A stretch of DNA of 57,109 nt, taken from Gemmatimonadota bacterium. GTDB lineage: Bacteria > Gemmatimonadota > Gemmatimonadetes > Gemmatimonadales > Gemmatimonadaceae. Positions 17,097 to 28,233 of this stretch are shown here, one piece after another. A model generated the notes under the pieces. That model saw only the letters and a list, made by a program, of their open reading frames with translations. It was not told where the DNA came from and did no database searches. Numbering within the stretch: position 1 is the first letter of the stretch; each line of letters opens with the position of its first letter. The stretch is from assembly GCA_031127095.1 (NCBI GenBank), contig JARIEX010000003.1:1-57109 (forward strand), written 5' to 3'. Made by a program: the position numbers and the translations under genes.

Positions 17097-18497
17097 ATGA
17101 TGGCCAAGGCCAAGACGGTGTACCGCTGCGCGGAATGCGGGGCCGAGAGTCCGAAGTGGGCGGGGCGCTGCGAAGGCTGCGACGCGTGGAACACGCTCGG
17201 TGAGGAGATCGTCTCGAACGTCCCCACCAGCAAGCGTACGGCCGCGCGCAGCGTCGCCGGGGTGGCGGGCAGCACGGTCACACTTGGCCGCGTGACCGCG
17301 GCGGACACCCCGCGCTGGACGACGCACCTGAATGAGTTCGATTTTGTGCTCGGCGGCGGCATCGTGCCCGGCAGCATGGTACTGGTGGGCGGGGAACCCG
17401 GCATCGGCAAGAGCACGCTGTTGCTGCAGGTCGCCGCGCGGCTCGAAGCGGCCGGATTGGCCACGCTGTACGTGTCCGGTGAGGAAAGCGCGCTGCAGGT
17501 GCGGCTACGTGCCGATCGCCTCGCGGAAGATGCCTCGTCGGTGTCGCTGCTCACCGAAACATCGCTCGAAACCATCCTCGCCACCGCGGCGCACCCCGCC
17601 GCTGACGGTCGCCGGATCAGCGTGCTGATCGTGGACTCGATCCAGACGGTGCACACCGAACTGCTCGAGGGAGCGCCCGGCAATGTGGGACAGGTCCGTG
17701 AGTGCGCGGCGCGCCTGATGCGCTTCGCGAAGGATTCCGGCACAGCCGTGTTCGTGATCGGCCACGTGACGAAAGGCGGCGGGATCGCGGGTCCGAAGAC
17801 GCTCGAACACATCGTGGACACGGTGCTGTATTTCGAGGGCGACGGCACGCTCGATCATCGCGTGCTGCGCGCCACCAAGAACCGCTTCGGGTCCGTGGAC
17901 GAGATCGGCGTCTTCCGCATGGTCGAGACGGGGCTCATTCCCGTCGAGAATCCGTCGGCGCTGTTTCTGGGCGATCGGCGGGACGTGGCCAGCGGCAGCG
18001 CGGTGTGTGCGCTGATGGAAGGGACGCGGCCCGTGTTGGTCGAGGTGCAGGCCTTGGCCGCGCGGGCTGGTTTCGGGACGCCGCAGCGCGTGGCCAACGG
18101 CCTGGATACTCGGCGATTGGCGCTGCTGCTGGCCGTGCTCGACAAGCGCGGCGGTTTCTCGTGCGCCCAGCTCGATGTGTTCTGCAACGTCGTCGGCGGC
18201 ATGCGCGTACGCGAGCCCAGTGTCGATCTCGCGATCGTCGCCGCGATCGCGTCGAGCGTGGTGGATAAACCACTACCGGCGCAGGCGATCTTCCTCGGCG
18301 AAGTCGGTCTGGGCGGTGAAGTGCGTCCCGTGTCGCAGGTGGAACGGCGACTGGCCGAAGCCGCCAAGCTTGGCATGACGCGGGCGTATCTCTCGGACCG
18401 GGCCATTCCGCGCAAGGTGTCCGGCGATATCACCCTCGTTGGGGTGCGAACCCTCAACGATGTCCTTCAAAAAACCGTCGGCGCGGATGCGAAATGA
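17097..18497 (+). CDS. radA: DNA repair protein RadA
   Basis: YRCAECGAESPKWAGRCEGCDAWNT zinc motif; GEPGIGKSTLLLQV; KNRFGSVDEIGVFRM. Confidence 0.97.
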   Translation: MMAKAKTVYRCAECGAESPKWAGRCEGCDAWNTLGEEIVSNVPTSKRTAARSVAGVAGSTVTLGRVTAADTPRWTTHLNEFDFVLGGGIVPGSMVLVGGEPGIGKSTLLLQVAARLEAAGLATLYVSGEESALQVRLRADRLAEDASSVSLLTETSLETILATAAHPAADGRRISVLIVDSIQTVHTELLEGAPGNVGQVRECAARLMRFAKDSGTAVFVIGHVTKGGGIAGPKTLEHIVDTVLYFEGDGTLDHRVLRATKNRFGSVDEIGVFRMVETGLIPVENPSALFLGDRRDVASGSAVCALMEGTRPVLVEVQALAARAGFGTPQRVANGLDTRRLALLLAVLDKRGGFSCAQLDVFCNVVGGMRVREPSVDLAIVAAIASSVVDKPLPAQAIFLGEVGLGGEVRPVSQVERRLAEAAKLGMTRAYLSDRAIPRKVSGDITLVGVRTLNDVLQKTVGADAK

Positions 18498-19270
18498 CTG
18501 ACGCACCTGTCCCTCCGCGGCGTGTGATTCCACCGCCCGTCGTCGCCTCCCGGTCCGACGAGTCCCGGCCCATGGCTGGTGTCACGCGCGACGTGGGCGT
18601 CGTCATCGTGGCCGGTGGATCTGGATCGCGATCAGGGAGCACGGAGCTCAAGCAGTTCCGATGGATCGCCGGCAAACCGGCGCTGCTGCACAGCGTGCAA
18701 ACCTTCATGGCGCGTCCCGATGTGGCCTTGGTGGTGGTCGTCCTGCCGAAAGCCTACGCGGCCGATCCGCCGCCGTGGCTGTTTCAGTGCGATGTCGATC
18801 GGCTGCTCGTCTCGGTGGGCGGACGCGAACGGCATGAAAGCGTCGTGAACGGTCTCGAGGATCTACCCGAATCGGTGGCGATCGCGGTCGTGCACGATGC
18901 GGCGCGCCCGCTCGTCACCGACGCGACCATTGACCGCGTGATCGCGGAAGCACGTAAGGGGCACGGCGCTATCGCCGCGTTGCCCGTTGTGGACACGCTC
19001 AAGGAAGTCGATGCCGACGGTCGCATCGTGCGGACGGTGGACCGCACTGGCTTGTGGCGCGCGCAGACGCCCCAGGCGTTTCCCCGGGTCATGCTCGAAC
19101 AGGCGCACATCGCGGCGCGGCGCGACGCGATCGGTGCCACCGACGACGCCGGCCTGCTGGAACGGCTCGGCCTGCCGGTCGTTGTGGTGCGGGGCAGCGA
19201 GCGGGGGATGAAGATCACCGACGAAACAGACTTCGCGCGTGCCGATGCCCTCAGCATGCTGCCGGAGTAG
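18494..19270 (+). CDS. ispD: 2-C-methyl-D-erythritol 4-phosphate cytidylyltransferase
   Basis: VGVVIVAGGSGSRSGS...KQFRWIAGKPALLHSV; VVHDAARPLVT; GLWRAQTPQAFP; start may be 18572. Confidence 0.93.
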   Translation: MTDAPVPPRRVIPPPVVASRSDESRPMAGVTRDVGVVIVAGGSGSRSGSTELKQFRWIAGKPALLHSVQTFMARPDVALVVVVLPKAYAADPPPWLFQCDVDRLLVSVGGRERHESVVNGLEDLPESVAIAVVHDAARPLVTDATIDRVIAEARKGHGAIAALPVVDTLKEVDADGRIVRTVDRTGLWRAQTPQAFPRVMLEQAHIAARRDAIGATDDAGLLERLGLPVVVVRGSERGMKITDETDFARADALSMLPE

Positions 19271-19282
19271 CGGCCGGCCGCC

Positions 19283-19954
19283 ATGCGTCACGATGCGCTC
19301 ACCGTGCCCTTCTGGTCGCCGGTCGAGGTGGAGTCCGCCTTGCGCGAGGCCCTCGCTCACCTGTCGGCGCGGCGTGTGCTCGCCTATCCCACCGAGACGG
19401 TGTACGGGTTTGGCACCGCGGTCGATCACGAGTCGGTCGAAGCACTCGTCCGGCTGAAGGGGCGCCCACCGGGGAAGCCGTTCCTGCTGCTGATCAACGA
19501 TCCGGCGCAAATCGCCCGGCTGGGGTTGATCATGCATACCTACGCGTCTGATCTGGCGGCCCGCTTCTGGCCCGGTCCGCTCACGCTCGTCCTCCCGGGC
19601 GGTGACCAGCGCGTGTCGGCTCGGCTGCGCGGTCCGGAAGGGGGCGTGGCGGTGCGCTGGACGCCGCACCCCGGGCTGCAACGCCTGCTCGCGGCGTACG
19701 GGGATCCCATCACCAGCACCAGCGCCAACCGGCCCGGGGTTCCGCCAGCAATGACCGCTGAAGAAATTGTCTCCCAGTGGCCTGAGGCGATTCATAGCGG
19801 GCTGTTGCACGTGCTCGACGGCGGCCGCCTGGCGCCGTCGCGCTCATCAACCGTGGTGGACTGTACGGGCCGGCGTCCCCGTGTGATCCGCCCCGGTGTC
19901 CTGACGGCGGTCCAGCTGCGCGAATGCGTGCCGGGACTGGTTGGCGACACCTGA
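19283..19954 (+). CDS. tsaC: L-threonylcarbamoyladenylate synthase (Sua5/YrdC/YciO)
   Basis: VLAYPTETVYGFGTAVDH...LKGRPPGKPFLLLI...FWPGPLTLVLP...TSTSANRPGVPPAMT. Confidence 0.94.
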   Translation: MRHDALTVPFWSPVEVESALREALAHLSARRVLAYPTETVYGFGTAVDHESVEALVRLKGRPPGKPFLLLINDPAQIARLGLIMHTYASDLAARFWPGPLTLVLPGGDQRVSARLRGPEGGVAVRWTPHPGLQRLLAAYGDPITSTSANRPGVPPAMTAEEIVSQWPEAIHSGLLHVLDGGRLAPSRSSTVVDCTGRRPRVIRPGVLTAVQLRECVPGLVGDT

Positions 19955-19977
19955 CAACGACGAGGCCCGCGCTTCAT

Positions 19978-20442
19978 ATGCACCTGCTCTTCGTCTGCAC
20001 AGGCAATACCTGTCGGAGCCCGCTCGCGGAGGCCATCGCGCGGCGTCTGATCGCCGACCGTGCTATACCAGATCTCACGGTCGGCAGCGCTGGCACGAGC
20101 GCCTGGCCAGACGCACCGGCGTCCGACGGCGCGATGCTCGTCGCCCTCGAACATGGCATCGACATCGGTGAGCATCGCGCGCGTGCGCTGGGCAGCGAGC
20201 TGGTGGAGGGGTCGCGACTGATCCTCGCCATGGGACCGCATCATCTCGACCGTGTCGAGGCGCTCGGCGGCGGCGGGCGGTCGTGGCTCCTCACCGAATA
20301 CGCAGGCGGACCGCCGCGGCCGGTCAGTGATCCCTTCGGTGGAGACCTCGCCGTGTATCGCGCGACCTACGCCGAGTTGGAGCACGAGATCCGCGCAATC
20401 CTTGACCGTATCGTGGCTGAGCGTGGCCGACTGGCCCCCTGA
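19978..20442 (+). CDS. low-molecular-weight phosphatase, YwlE-like (candidate protein-arginine phosphatase)
   Basis: P-loop FVCTGNTCRSPLAEAIA; SDPFGGDLAVYRATYAELEHEIRAIL; next to tsaC. Confidence 0.88.
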   Translation: MHLLFVCTGNTCRSPLAEAIARRLIADRAIPDLTVGSAGTSAWPDAPASDGAMLVALEHGIDIGEHRARALGSELVEGSRLILAMGPHHLDRVEALGGGGRSWLLTEYAGGPPRPVSDPFGGDLAVYRATYAELEHEIRAILDRIVAERGRLAP

Positions 20443-21328
20443 CGGCCCGCCGGGTGCCGCGCGGGCTCCCGATCACGCCAGCGCGCCACCCTCGGCGCTG
20501 GTGATCATCGGGCAGCCGGTGGCGCACTCCCTTTCACCGGTTTTTCAGAACGCCGCGCTCGCGCAAATCGGCAGTGCGGTTCACTACCGGCGGCAGGAAA
20601 TTGCACCGGAGCACGTTGCAGCGTTCCTCACGGCGTGCGCCGCCGAGCGGGTGGCCGGGAACATCACGCTGCCCCACAAAGAGCGCGCCATGGACTGCGT
20701 GCAGTGGACGACGGCTGTGGCGCAGCGCGTCGGCGCCGTCAACACGTTCTGGACCGAGGCGGGGACGCTGGTCGGACACAACACGGACGTGGCCGGCGCC
20801 GCGGCGGCGCTTGGCGCGCTGGTCGGCCGCGCGCCGGTGGTGTGGCCGGAACTTCCGGTCGTCATGTTCGGCGCAGGTGGGTCGGCGGCCGCCACGTTGG
20901 TCGCCTTGCACGACGCGGGCGCCCGCGCCATCACGATCGTGGCTCGCACACCCTCCCGTGCGGTGGCACTGCTCGAGCGCTTGGAGATCGACGCGCGTGT
21001 CGTGGCGACACACGAGGCGAAGGACGCGCTTCGGGACGCCGGACTCGTGATCAACGCCACGCCGATCGGGTTGCGGGACGACGGCTGGCCGGTCGAGGTG
21101 GAGCTGTTGCCTCCCCGTGCGGCCGTGTTCGACCTCGTGTATCGCCACGGTGAGACGCCGTGGGTGCTCGCGTGCCGCGCCGCCGGGCATCGGGCGGAAG
21201 ACGGCCTGCGCATGCTGGTGGAGCAGGGGGCGGCGTCGTTTGAATCCTGGTTCGGCGTGCCGGCTCCGCGCGACGCGATGTGGGCCGCGCTGGGCACCCG
21301 TCCGGTGGCGCACCCCGATCCGGTCTGA
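20423..21328 (+). CDS. aroE: shikimate dehydrogenase
   Basis: ALVIIGQPVAHSLSPVFQNAAL; GNITLPHKERAM; GAVNTFW; GHNTDVAGAAAAL; VINATPIGL; probable GTG start. Confidence 0.93.
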   Translation: MADWPPDGPPGAARAPDHASAPPSALVIIGQPVAHSLSPVFQNAALAQIGSAVHYRRQEIAPEHVAAFLTACAAERVAGNITLPHKERAMDCVQWTTAVAQRVGAVNTFWTEAGTLVGHNTDVAGAAAALGALVGRAPVVWPELPVVMFGAGGSAAATLVALHDAGARAITIVARTPSRAVALLERLEIDARVVATHEAKDALRDAGLVINATPIGLRDDGWPVEVELLPPRAAVFDLVYRHGETPWVLACRAAGHRAEDGLRMLVEQGAASFESWFGVPAPRDAMWAALGTRPVAHPDPV

Positions 21329-22173
21329 TGCGCTTCGGGCTCGCGGTGTCGCGTACCGGCGCCCTGTTCCGGGGGATGGCTCGCGGAGCGGTCGAGTTGT
21401 TGATGCCATCGGCCTGCGCAGTTTGCGGTGCACCGCATCGCGTCGAGGCTGGTGGGGTCGTGTGTGGGTTGTGCCTCGCTCGGCTGGTGCCGCTCCCGTG
21501 GCCGCAGTGCCGGCGTTGCGGACAACCGCAGCTGTCGGTGGCCCTTCCGCCGCCGCCGGAGATTGAGCCGTCCAGTGGGCTTCCGCCATGCCGCTGGTGT
21601 CCGCGGCTGCTCCCCACCATCCGCGCCGTGCGCTCATACTGCCGGATGGATGAAGGGACGGGCACCGCGCTCGTGCACGCCCTCAAGTACGACGGCTGGC
21701 ACGCTGCTGCGCAGCCGATGGCGGCGCGCATGGCACGGCTGGACTGGCCGGACGATGTGCGTAGTGAGCGCACCGCGCTGGTGCCGGTGCCGCTGTCCCG
21801 CGACCGCTACCGCACGCGGGGCTACAACCAGGCGGAACAGCTCGCCGTCGCGCTCGGGGCTGCATGGGGGCTGCCGGTGTGGAATGACGTACTCATGCGC
21901 CGGCGCGACACGTCGTCGCAGGTGCGGTTGACACCGTCCGAGAGGGTGACCAACGTTGCCAGTGCGTTCGTGTCGCCAGTTGGCGCGCGGGCGCGTCTCC
22001 GCGGGGCGCACCTCGTGCTGGTGGACGATGTGATCACCACGGCGGCGACCCTGAACGCGTCCGCCGAGGCACTCGCCGAGGGGGGTGCCCGCATCGTTTC
22101 TTGCGTGACCTTTGGACGGGCGCCCGAACCGGGCGACCGAGCCGTTTCTGACCACGACTTCCTCCGGAACTGA
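21328..22173 (+). CDS. ComF family phosphoribosyltransferase
   Basis: Zn-finger-like CAVCGAPH...CGLC...CRRCGQP...[59 protein letters not shown]. Confidence 0.92.
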   Translation: MRFGLAVSRTGALFRGMARGAVELLMPSACAVCGAPHRVEAGGVVCGLCLARLVPLPWPQCRRCGQPQLSVALPPPPEIEPSSGLPPCRWCPRLLPTIRAVRSYCRMDEGTGTALVHALKYDGWHAAAQPMAARMARLDWPDDVRSERTALVPVPLSRDRYRTRGYNQAEQLAVALGAAWGLPVWNDVLMRRRDTSSQVRLTPSERVTNVASAFVSPVGARARLRGAHLVLVDDVITTAATLNASAEALAEGGARIVSCVTFGRAPEPGDRAVSDHDFLRN

Positions 22174-22178
22174 CACGA

Positions 22179-23189
<1,011 letters not shown>

Positions 23190-23227
23190 TCGTCCCCGCG
23201 TCCGCTGCAGCCGCCTGCCAGTGTGTC

Positions 23228-23261
23228 CACGAGCCCCGGTACCAGCGTGCCGGGGCTCGTG
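23228..23261 (+). terminator. perfect 12-bp hairpin between gap and pgk
   Basis: cacgagccccgg taccagcgtg ccggggctcgtg; no T-run. Confidence 0.55.
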
Positions 23262-23324
23262 CACAGGAGGCCGTCCCGCGTGGGACGTTCCTGTTGAAGC
23301 CTCACTCCCGTCGCCTCTCTTGCC

Positions 23325-24521
23325 ATGATGACCCGCACCATCCGCGATCTCTCTCCTGCTGACCTTGCCGGCAAGCGCGCGCTTGTCCGTGTCGATTTCA
23401 ACGTCCCGCTCGATGCCACGGGTGCCGTGGGCGACGATACGCGGATCGCGGCGGCACTGCCGACGATCACGACGCTGCTCGATCACGGCGCGAAGGTCGT
23501 CCTGCTGGCGCACTTCGGTCGTCCCAAGGGCGCGCCGGAGGCCAAGTATTCGCTGGCGCCGGTCGCGGCGCGCTTGAGCCAGCTGCTGCCGCGGCCGGTG
23601 CACTTTCTGGGCGAGACCGTGGGCGCCGCGGCCGTCGCGGCCACGCACGCGCTGCCCGTCGGCGAGGTCCTGCTGCTGGAGAACACACGTTTTCTCCCGG
23701 GCGAGGAATCGAATGACGACGCGCTGTCGCGGCAACTGGCCGAGCTCGGCGACCTGTATGTCAACGACGCCTTCGGCGCGGCGCATCGTGCGCACGCCAG
23801 TACGGCGGGCGTCGCGACGTACTGCCGGCCGGCGGTGGCTGGGCTCTTGATGGAGAAGGAGCTGGCGTATCTCGGCGGCGCTCTGGCCGCCCCGCAGCGG
23901 CCGTTCGTCGCGATTCTTGGCGGCTCCAAGATCTCGGGCAAGATTGACGTGGTGGAAGCGCTGCTGCCAAAGGTCGACCACTTGCTGATTGGCGGTGCGA
24001 TGGCGTGCACCTTCTTTCGCGCCATGGGCTTCGAAACGGGGACCTCGTTGGTCGAGCCCGATCGTCTGGTCATGGCGGCGGACTTGCTCGCGCGGGCAGG
24101 GGACAAGCTTGTGCTGCCGGTGGATGCGGTGATCGCGCCGGCCATGGACGCCGGCAGCGCGGCACGCGCCGTCGCTCGTGACGCGATCCCATCCGGCGAG
24201 GCGATGTTCGACATCGGGCCGTCAACGGTCGCACACTACCGCACCTTGATTGAGTCGGCGCGGACGGTCCTCTGGAACGGTCCGATGGGCGTTTTTGAAA
24301 AGCCGCCGTTTGACGTCGGGACGCGCGCCGTGGCCGATGCCATGGCGATCGCCACGGGGCGCGGGGCCACCACCATCATCGGCGGCGGCGATTCGGCGGC
24401 TGCCGTGGCGGAGGCCGGTCTCGAGGCGCAGATGTCTCATGTGTCGACCGGTGGCGGGGCATCACTCGAGTTCCTCGAGGGGAAAGCACTGCCCGGCGTG
24501 TCTGCCCTCGACCGACGCTGA
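23325..24521 (+). CDS. pgk: phosphoglycerate kinase
   Basis: [61 protein letters not shown]. Confidence 0.98.
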   Translation: MMTRTIRDLSPADLAGKRALVRVDFNVPLDATGAVGDDTRIAAALPTITTLLDHGAKVVLLAHFGRPKGAPEAKYSLAPVAARLSQLLPRPVHFLGETVGAAAVAATHALPVGEVLLLENTRFLPGEESNDDALSRQLAELGDLYVNDAFGAAHRAHASTAGVATYCRPAVAGLLMEKELAYLGGALAAPQRPFVAILGGSKISGKIDVVEALLPKVDHLLIGGAMACTFFRAMGFETGTSLVEPDRLVMAADLLARAGDKLVLPVDAVIAPAMDAGSAARAVARDAIPSGEAMFDIGPSTVAHYRTLIESARTVLWNGPMGVFEKPPFDVGTRAVADAMAIATGRGATTIIGGGDSAAAVAEAGLEAQMSHVSTGGGASLEFLEGKALPGVSALDRR

Positions 24522-24567
24522 TCCACGCCCGCTGTACCTTCACCACTCATTCCGACATCTACCGCCC

Positions 24568-25323
24568 ATGCATCATAAGCCGGTCATTGCCGCCAACTGG
24601 AAGCTCAATCACGGCCCCACCGACGCGAGGGCGTTTCTGCAGCGGTTCCTGGCGCAGGCGCCGAAGATGAACGACCGCACGCTGGTGTTCTTCCCGTCGG
24701 CCATCACGATCACGACCGTGGTCGATGGCCTGCGCGAGCGTCCCGACGTCTGGGTCGGCGTGCAGAATGTGCACGCCGAAGCGCAGGGCGCCTTTACCGG
24801 CGAGAATTCCGTCCTGATGGCGCGGGACGCCGGGGCTCGTGTGGTCCTGGTCGGTCACTCTGAGCGTCGGCACGTATTTGGCGAGACCGATGCCGTGACG
24901 ACCAAGAAAATGGCGCTGGTGTGTCAGGCGCGGCTCACGGCAATGCTGTGCGTGGGCGAAACGCTGGCCGAACGTGAGGCGGGGCAGACCGCGTCGGTGG
25001 TTGAGCGTCAGCTGGCGGCCGGACTTGCGGAGCTCGACGACGCGCAGGCGGCCACGATCATGCTGGCCTATGAGCCGGTGTGGGCGATCGGGACCGGGCG
25101 GACGGCGACGCCCGAGGACGCCAGCGCCATTCACGGGGTACTGCGCTCGGCGCTCATCAGCCGCTTGGGTGAGCGGGCGGGCAACGGTGTGCCGATCCTG
25201 TACGGTGGCTCCGTCAACCGCGGGAATGCGGCGACGCTGCTGGCGGCGCCGGAGGTTGACGGGCTGTTGGTTGGCGGGGCGTCGCTGGACGCCGACAGCT
25301 GGGCGAGCATCGTCCGCAGCTGA
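24568..25323 (+). CDS. tpiA: triosephosphate isomerase
   Basis: MHHKPVIAANWKLNHG; VLVGHSERRHVFGE; MLAYEPVWAIGTGRTATPE; PILYGGSVN. Confidence 0.98.
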   Translation: MHHKPVIAANWKLNHGPTDARAFLQRFLAQAPKMNDRTLVFFPSAITITTVVDGLRERPDVWVGVQNVHAEAQGAFTGENSVLMARDAGARVVLVGHSERRHVFGETDAVTTKKMALVCQARLTAMLCVGETLAEREAGQTASVVERQLAAGLAELDDAQAATIMLAYEPVWAIGTGRTATPEDASAIHGVLRSALISRLGERAGNGVPILYGGSVNRGNAATLLAAPEVDGLLVGGASLDADSWASIVRS

Positions 25324-25460
25324 TTCAGGTCGGCAACCTTGCCGGCCTCGCGCAACTGTTGGGCAGGGAAGGACTTGCCTCGGCAGAATCCCCCTGCCAT
25401 GTTAGAAGGCTGGCGCGCCTTTCGCGCATCTCTGAACGCACTCGATTCCGGCTTCGTGAC

Positions 25461-25832
25461 ATGTACACGTTCCTGCTCACTCTGCTCATTCTCGACGCGC
25501 TGATTCTCGCAGCGGCCGTTCTCCTTCAGTCCGGTAAGGGCGGCGGGCTCGCGGCCAGCTTCGGCGGGGCCAGCTCTTCGTCCGACTCGGTGATGGGCAC
25601 CCGACAGGCCGGGAACCTGCTCACGAAGGCCAGCTGGTGGTGCGGTGGTGTGTTCCTCGGTCTTGCGTTCATCCTGCAGATGATGTCGTCGCGGTCCACC
25701 GCGCCGACATCGGTGCTCGACAAGCTGGCCGCCCCGGCGGCGGCGCCGACGGCTCCTGCCGGTGGCGCGGCCCCTGCCGCCCCGCTGACCCCGCAGCCGG
25801 TGGCCCCGGCCGCGCCCGCCAAGCAGCCGTAA
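25461..25832 (+). CDS. secG: preprotein translocase subunit SecG
   Basis: [60 protein letters not shown]; Ala/Pro-rich C-terminus. Confidence 0.93.
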   Translation: MYTFLLTLLILDALILAAAVLLQSGKGGGLAASFGGASSSSDSVMGTRQAGNLLTKASWWCGGVFLGLAFILQMMSSRSTAPTSVLDKLAAPAAAPTAPAGGAAPAAPLTPQPVAPAAPAKQP

Positions 25833-25839
25833 TCGACGC

Positions 25840-26970
25840 GTGAGCACGTTGCCTCCCAAAGGGTTCCTCCTCCTCGAGGACGGAACCCTTTTTCTCGGCC
25901 GCCTGGTCGGGACGACGACGCCCACCGTGGCGGAAGTGGTGTTCACGACCAACATGACCGGCTATCAGGAGGTGTTCACCGACCCCTCCTACCGCGGCCA
26001 GACCGTCGTGCTTACGGCCCCGCAAATCGGCAATTACGGCGTCAACACGGAAGACCCCGAATCCTCGCGCCCACAGGTGGCGGGGGTCGTGGTGCGCGAG
26101 CTGTCGCCGACCTATTCCAACTGGCGCGCCACCGGCGGCCTTCCGGAGTGGCTCGCCGAACATCAGGTACCGATCCTCACCGAAGTGGATACGCGGCGGC
26201 TCACGAAGCACCTGCGGTCGGTCGGCGTCATGCGTGGCGTGATCGGCCTCGGGGAGACGCCCGGAGCAGAGGCACTGGCCGTACTCCAAGGCTGTCCCAG
26301 CATGGAGGGGCTCGACCTCGCTACGGTGGTGTCGACGCGTGAGGCGTACTCGTGGGGGCGCCCCGATGCGACCTACCATGTGGTGGCGTACGACTACGGC
26401 ATCAAGCGCAATATTCTGCGTCTGTTTGAGGCCCACGATTGCCGCGTAACGGTGGTCCCGTCCGACACCGCGGCCGACCGCGTGCTCGCCATGAATCCGG
26501 ACGGGGTGTTCCTCTCCAACGGCCCTGGTGATCCGGACGCCGTCACCTATGCCCCTGCGGCTATCCGGGAGATCGCGGCCAGCGAGATGCCCATGTTCGG
26601 CATCTGCCTGGGTCATCAGCTGCTGGGCCTTTCCTTCGGCGCCCGGACGGCCAAGATGCCGTTCGGACACCGCGGCGGAAACCAGCCCGTCAAGGATCTG
26701 GCGACGGGGAAGGTGCTCATCACGTCGCAAAACCACGGTTTTGCCGTGGTCGGCTCGGCCGACGGCGTGGAGGGCGCACCGGATCTCGCCGTCACGCACA
26801 TCAATCTCAACGATGGCACGGTCGAAGGGCTGCGCCACCGGACGTTGCCGATCTTTGCGGTCCAGTATCACCCCGAGGCGGCGCCGGGCCCGCATGATGC
26901 GGTTCCCCTGTTCGATCAGTTTCTCGGGGCGCTCAGAAACCGCCGTCACTCAAGTCACCCAAACGCTTGA
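25840..26970 (+). CDS. carA: carbamoyl-phosphate synthase small subunit
   Basis: GTG start; [66 protein letters not shown]. Confidence 0.97.
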   Translation: MSTLPPKGFLLLEDGTLFLGRLVGTTTPTVAEVVFTTNMTGYQEVFTDPSYRGQTVVLTAPQIGNYGVNTEDPESSRPQVAGVVVRELSPTYSNWRATGGLPEWLAEHQVPILTEVDTRRLTKHLRSVGVMRGVIGLGETPGAEALAVLQGCPSMEGLDLATVVSTREAYSWGRPDATYHVVAYDYGIKRNILRLFEAHDCRVTVVPSDTAADRVLAMNPDGVFLSNGPGDPDAVTYAPAAIREIAASEMPMFGICLGHQLLGLSFGARTAKMPFGHRGGNQPVKDLATGKVLITSQNHGFAVVGSADGVEGAPDLAVTHINLNDGTVEGLRHRTLPIFAVQYHPEAAPGPHDAVPLFDQFLGALRNRRHSSHPNA

Positions 26971-26995
26971 CTGATAAGCACTAAGGTCATACGTT
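26967..26995 (+). promoter_or_regulatory. sigma70-like promoter for the HU-like gene (TTGACT-N17-TACGTT), overlapping the carA stop
   Basis: Read by eye; 17 bp spacer. Confidence 0.45.
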
Positions 26996-27073
26996 CGCTG
27001 TCTTCGCTTGACCTTCGATGCGTGCCGGGCTCCACCGAATCAGGACCGGCACGTGGACATTTTGGTAGAGCCT

Positions 27074-27406
27074 ATGACGAAAGCCGATCTGGTTGAGAAC
27101 GTCACGGCGCGTATCGCGCGGACGGCCGGACCGACCATCTCCAAGAAGGACTGTGCCAGAGTCGTCGATGCGTTCCTCGACGCCATTAAGGACGCCCTTC
27201 AGGAACAGAAGAACATTGAGGTGCGGGGGTTCGGCACCTTCAAGATCCGGCAGCGCAAGACCCGCATGGCCCGCAACCCGCGCACAGGGTCGCCCGTCGA
27301 GGTGTCCGCGCGTCCGGTGCCGGTGTTCAAGCCCAGCAAGGAGTTGCGTGCGATGGTGGCCGGCGTCGACGAGAGCATGCTTGAGGACGACGACAACGAG
27401 GAGTAG
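27074..27406 (+). CDS. HU/IHF family DNA-binding protein
   Basis: MTKADLVENVTARIARTAGPTISKKDCARVVDAFLDAIKDALQEQKNIEVRGFGTFKIRQRKTRMARNPRTGSPVEV. Confidence 0.95.
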   Translation: MTKADLVENVTARIARTAGPTISKKDCARVVDAFLDAIKDALQEQKNIEVRGFGTFKIRQRKTRMARNPRTGSPVEVSARPVPVFKPSKELRAMVAGVDESMLEDDDNEE

Positions 27407-27433
27407 GGACCGCTACTTGGTCGCCTGTCGTAA

Positions 27434-27459
27434 GCGCCCCGCCCCGCGGGGCGTTTTCG
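27434..27459 (+). terminator. terminator hairpin after HU-like gene
   Basis: cgccccgccccgcggggcgttttcg. Confidence 0.65.
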
Positions 27460-27511
27460 TTGGCGTGACGGTCGATCCAGACGGCGCGCCGTACGCTACC
27501 TTTCCAGCACT

Positions 27512-27754
27512 ATGAGCATTCCCGTCCTGCTGTTCGCCTCGTACGCCGACGCCTTCGGCACACGCCGTCTGGATGTGCCGATTGAGGCCCCCTGCGCGGT
27601 CGACGACATCGTGCGCGTGATCCGTACGCTCCCAGGTGGCGCGCGGCTCCCGGCGGAGCCGCTCGTGGCGGTGAATCGCACTTGGGTGCGCGGAGATACG
27701 CCGGTCGTTGCGGGAGACGAAGTGGCGTTGATTCCTCCCGTGGCTGGAGGCTGA
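27512..27754 (+). CDS. moaD: molybdopterin synthase sulfur carrier subunit
   Basis: 80 aa ubiquitin-like with terminal PPVAGG; upstream of moaE/moaA. Confidence 0.92.
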   Translation: MSIPVLLFASYADAFGTRRLDVPIEAPCAVDDIVRVIRTLPGGARLPAEPLVAVNRTWVRGDTPVVAGDEVALIPPVAGG

Positions 27755-28233
27755 TGATGACCGCGAGTGTGGGCGAGCACGGCGGGTCCGGCACGGAGCA
27801 CGGGGTCCTTCACGTGGCGATCGTGACGGCACCGATCGACGTGGCGGCGCTGCTGGCCGTGGCGCAGGCGCCGGGGGTCGGCGCCGTGTCACTCTTCCTC
27901 GGCACCGTGCGCGACCTCAACGATGGCCGTGCCGTCAGCGGCATGGACTATGAGGCCTATGAGTCGATGGCTGAGTCGGAGCTACGTGCCATCGCGTTGG
28001 AGACGTGCGGGCGCATCCACGGGCTGCGGCTCGTGGTGGAGCATCGCACGGGGGCGTTAACGATCGGTGACGCGAGCGTGGCCATCGTGGCTTCGCACGC
28101 GCACCGGGCTCAGGCCATGGACGGTGCCCGCGAGGTCATCGAGGCACTCAAACGACGGGTGCCCATCTGGAAGCGCGAGCATTACCTGAGCGGGGAGCGC
28201 ACGTGGATCGATCCGACGCAGGGGAGCGCGTGA
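27754..28233 (+). CDS. moaE: molybdopterin synthase catalytic subunit
   Basis: GAVSLFLGTVRDLNDGRAVSGMDYEAYESMAESELRAI; HRTGALTIGDASVAIVASHAHRAQA; PIWKREHYLSGERTWID. Confidence 0.95.
   Translation: MMTASVGEHGGSGTEHGVLHVAIVTAPIDVAALLAVAQAPGVGAVSLFLGTVRDLNDGRAVSGMDYEAYESMAESELRAIALETCGRIHGLRLVVEHRTGALTIGDASVAIVASHAHRAQAMDGAREVIEALKRRVPIWKREHYLSGERTWIDPTQGSA

Noticed and set aside
25840-26970. carA without adjacent carB as an anomaly
   Set aside because: carA and carB are separated in many genomes; carB may lie outside the window.
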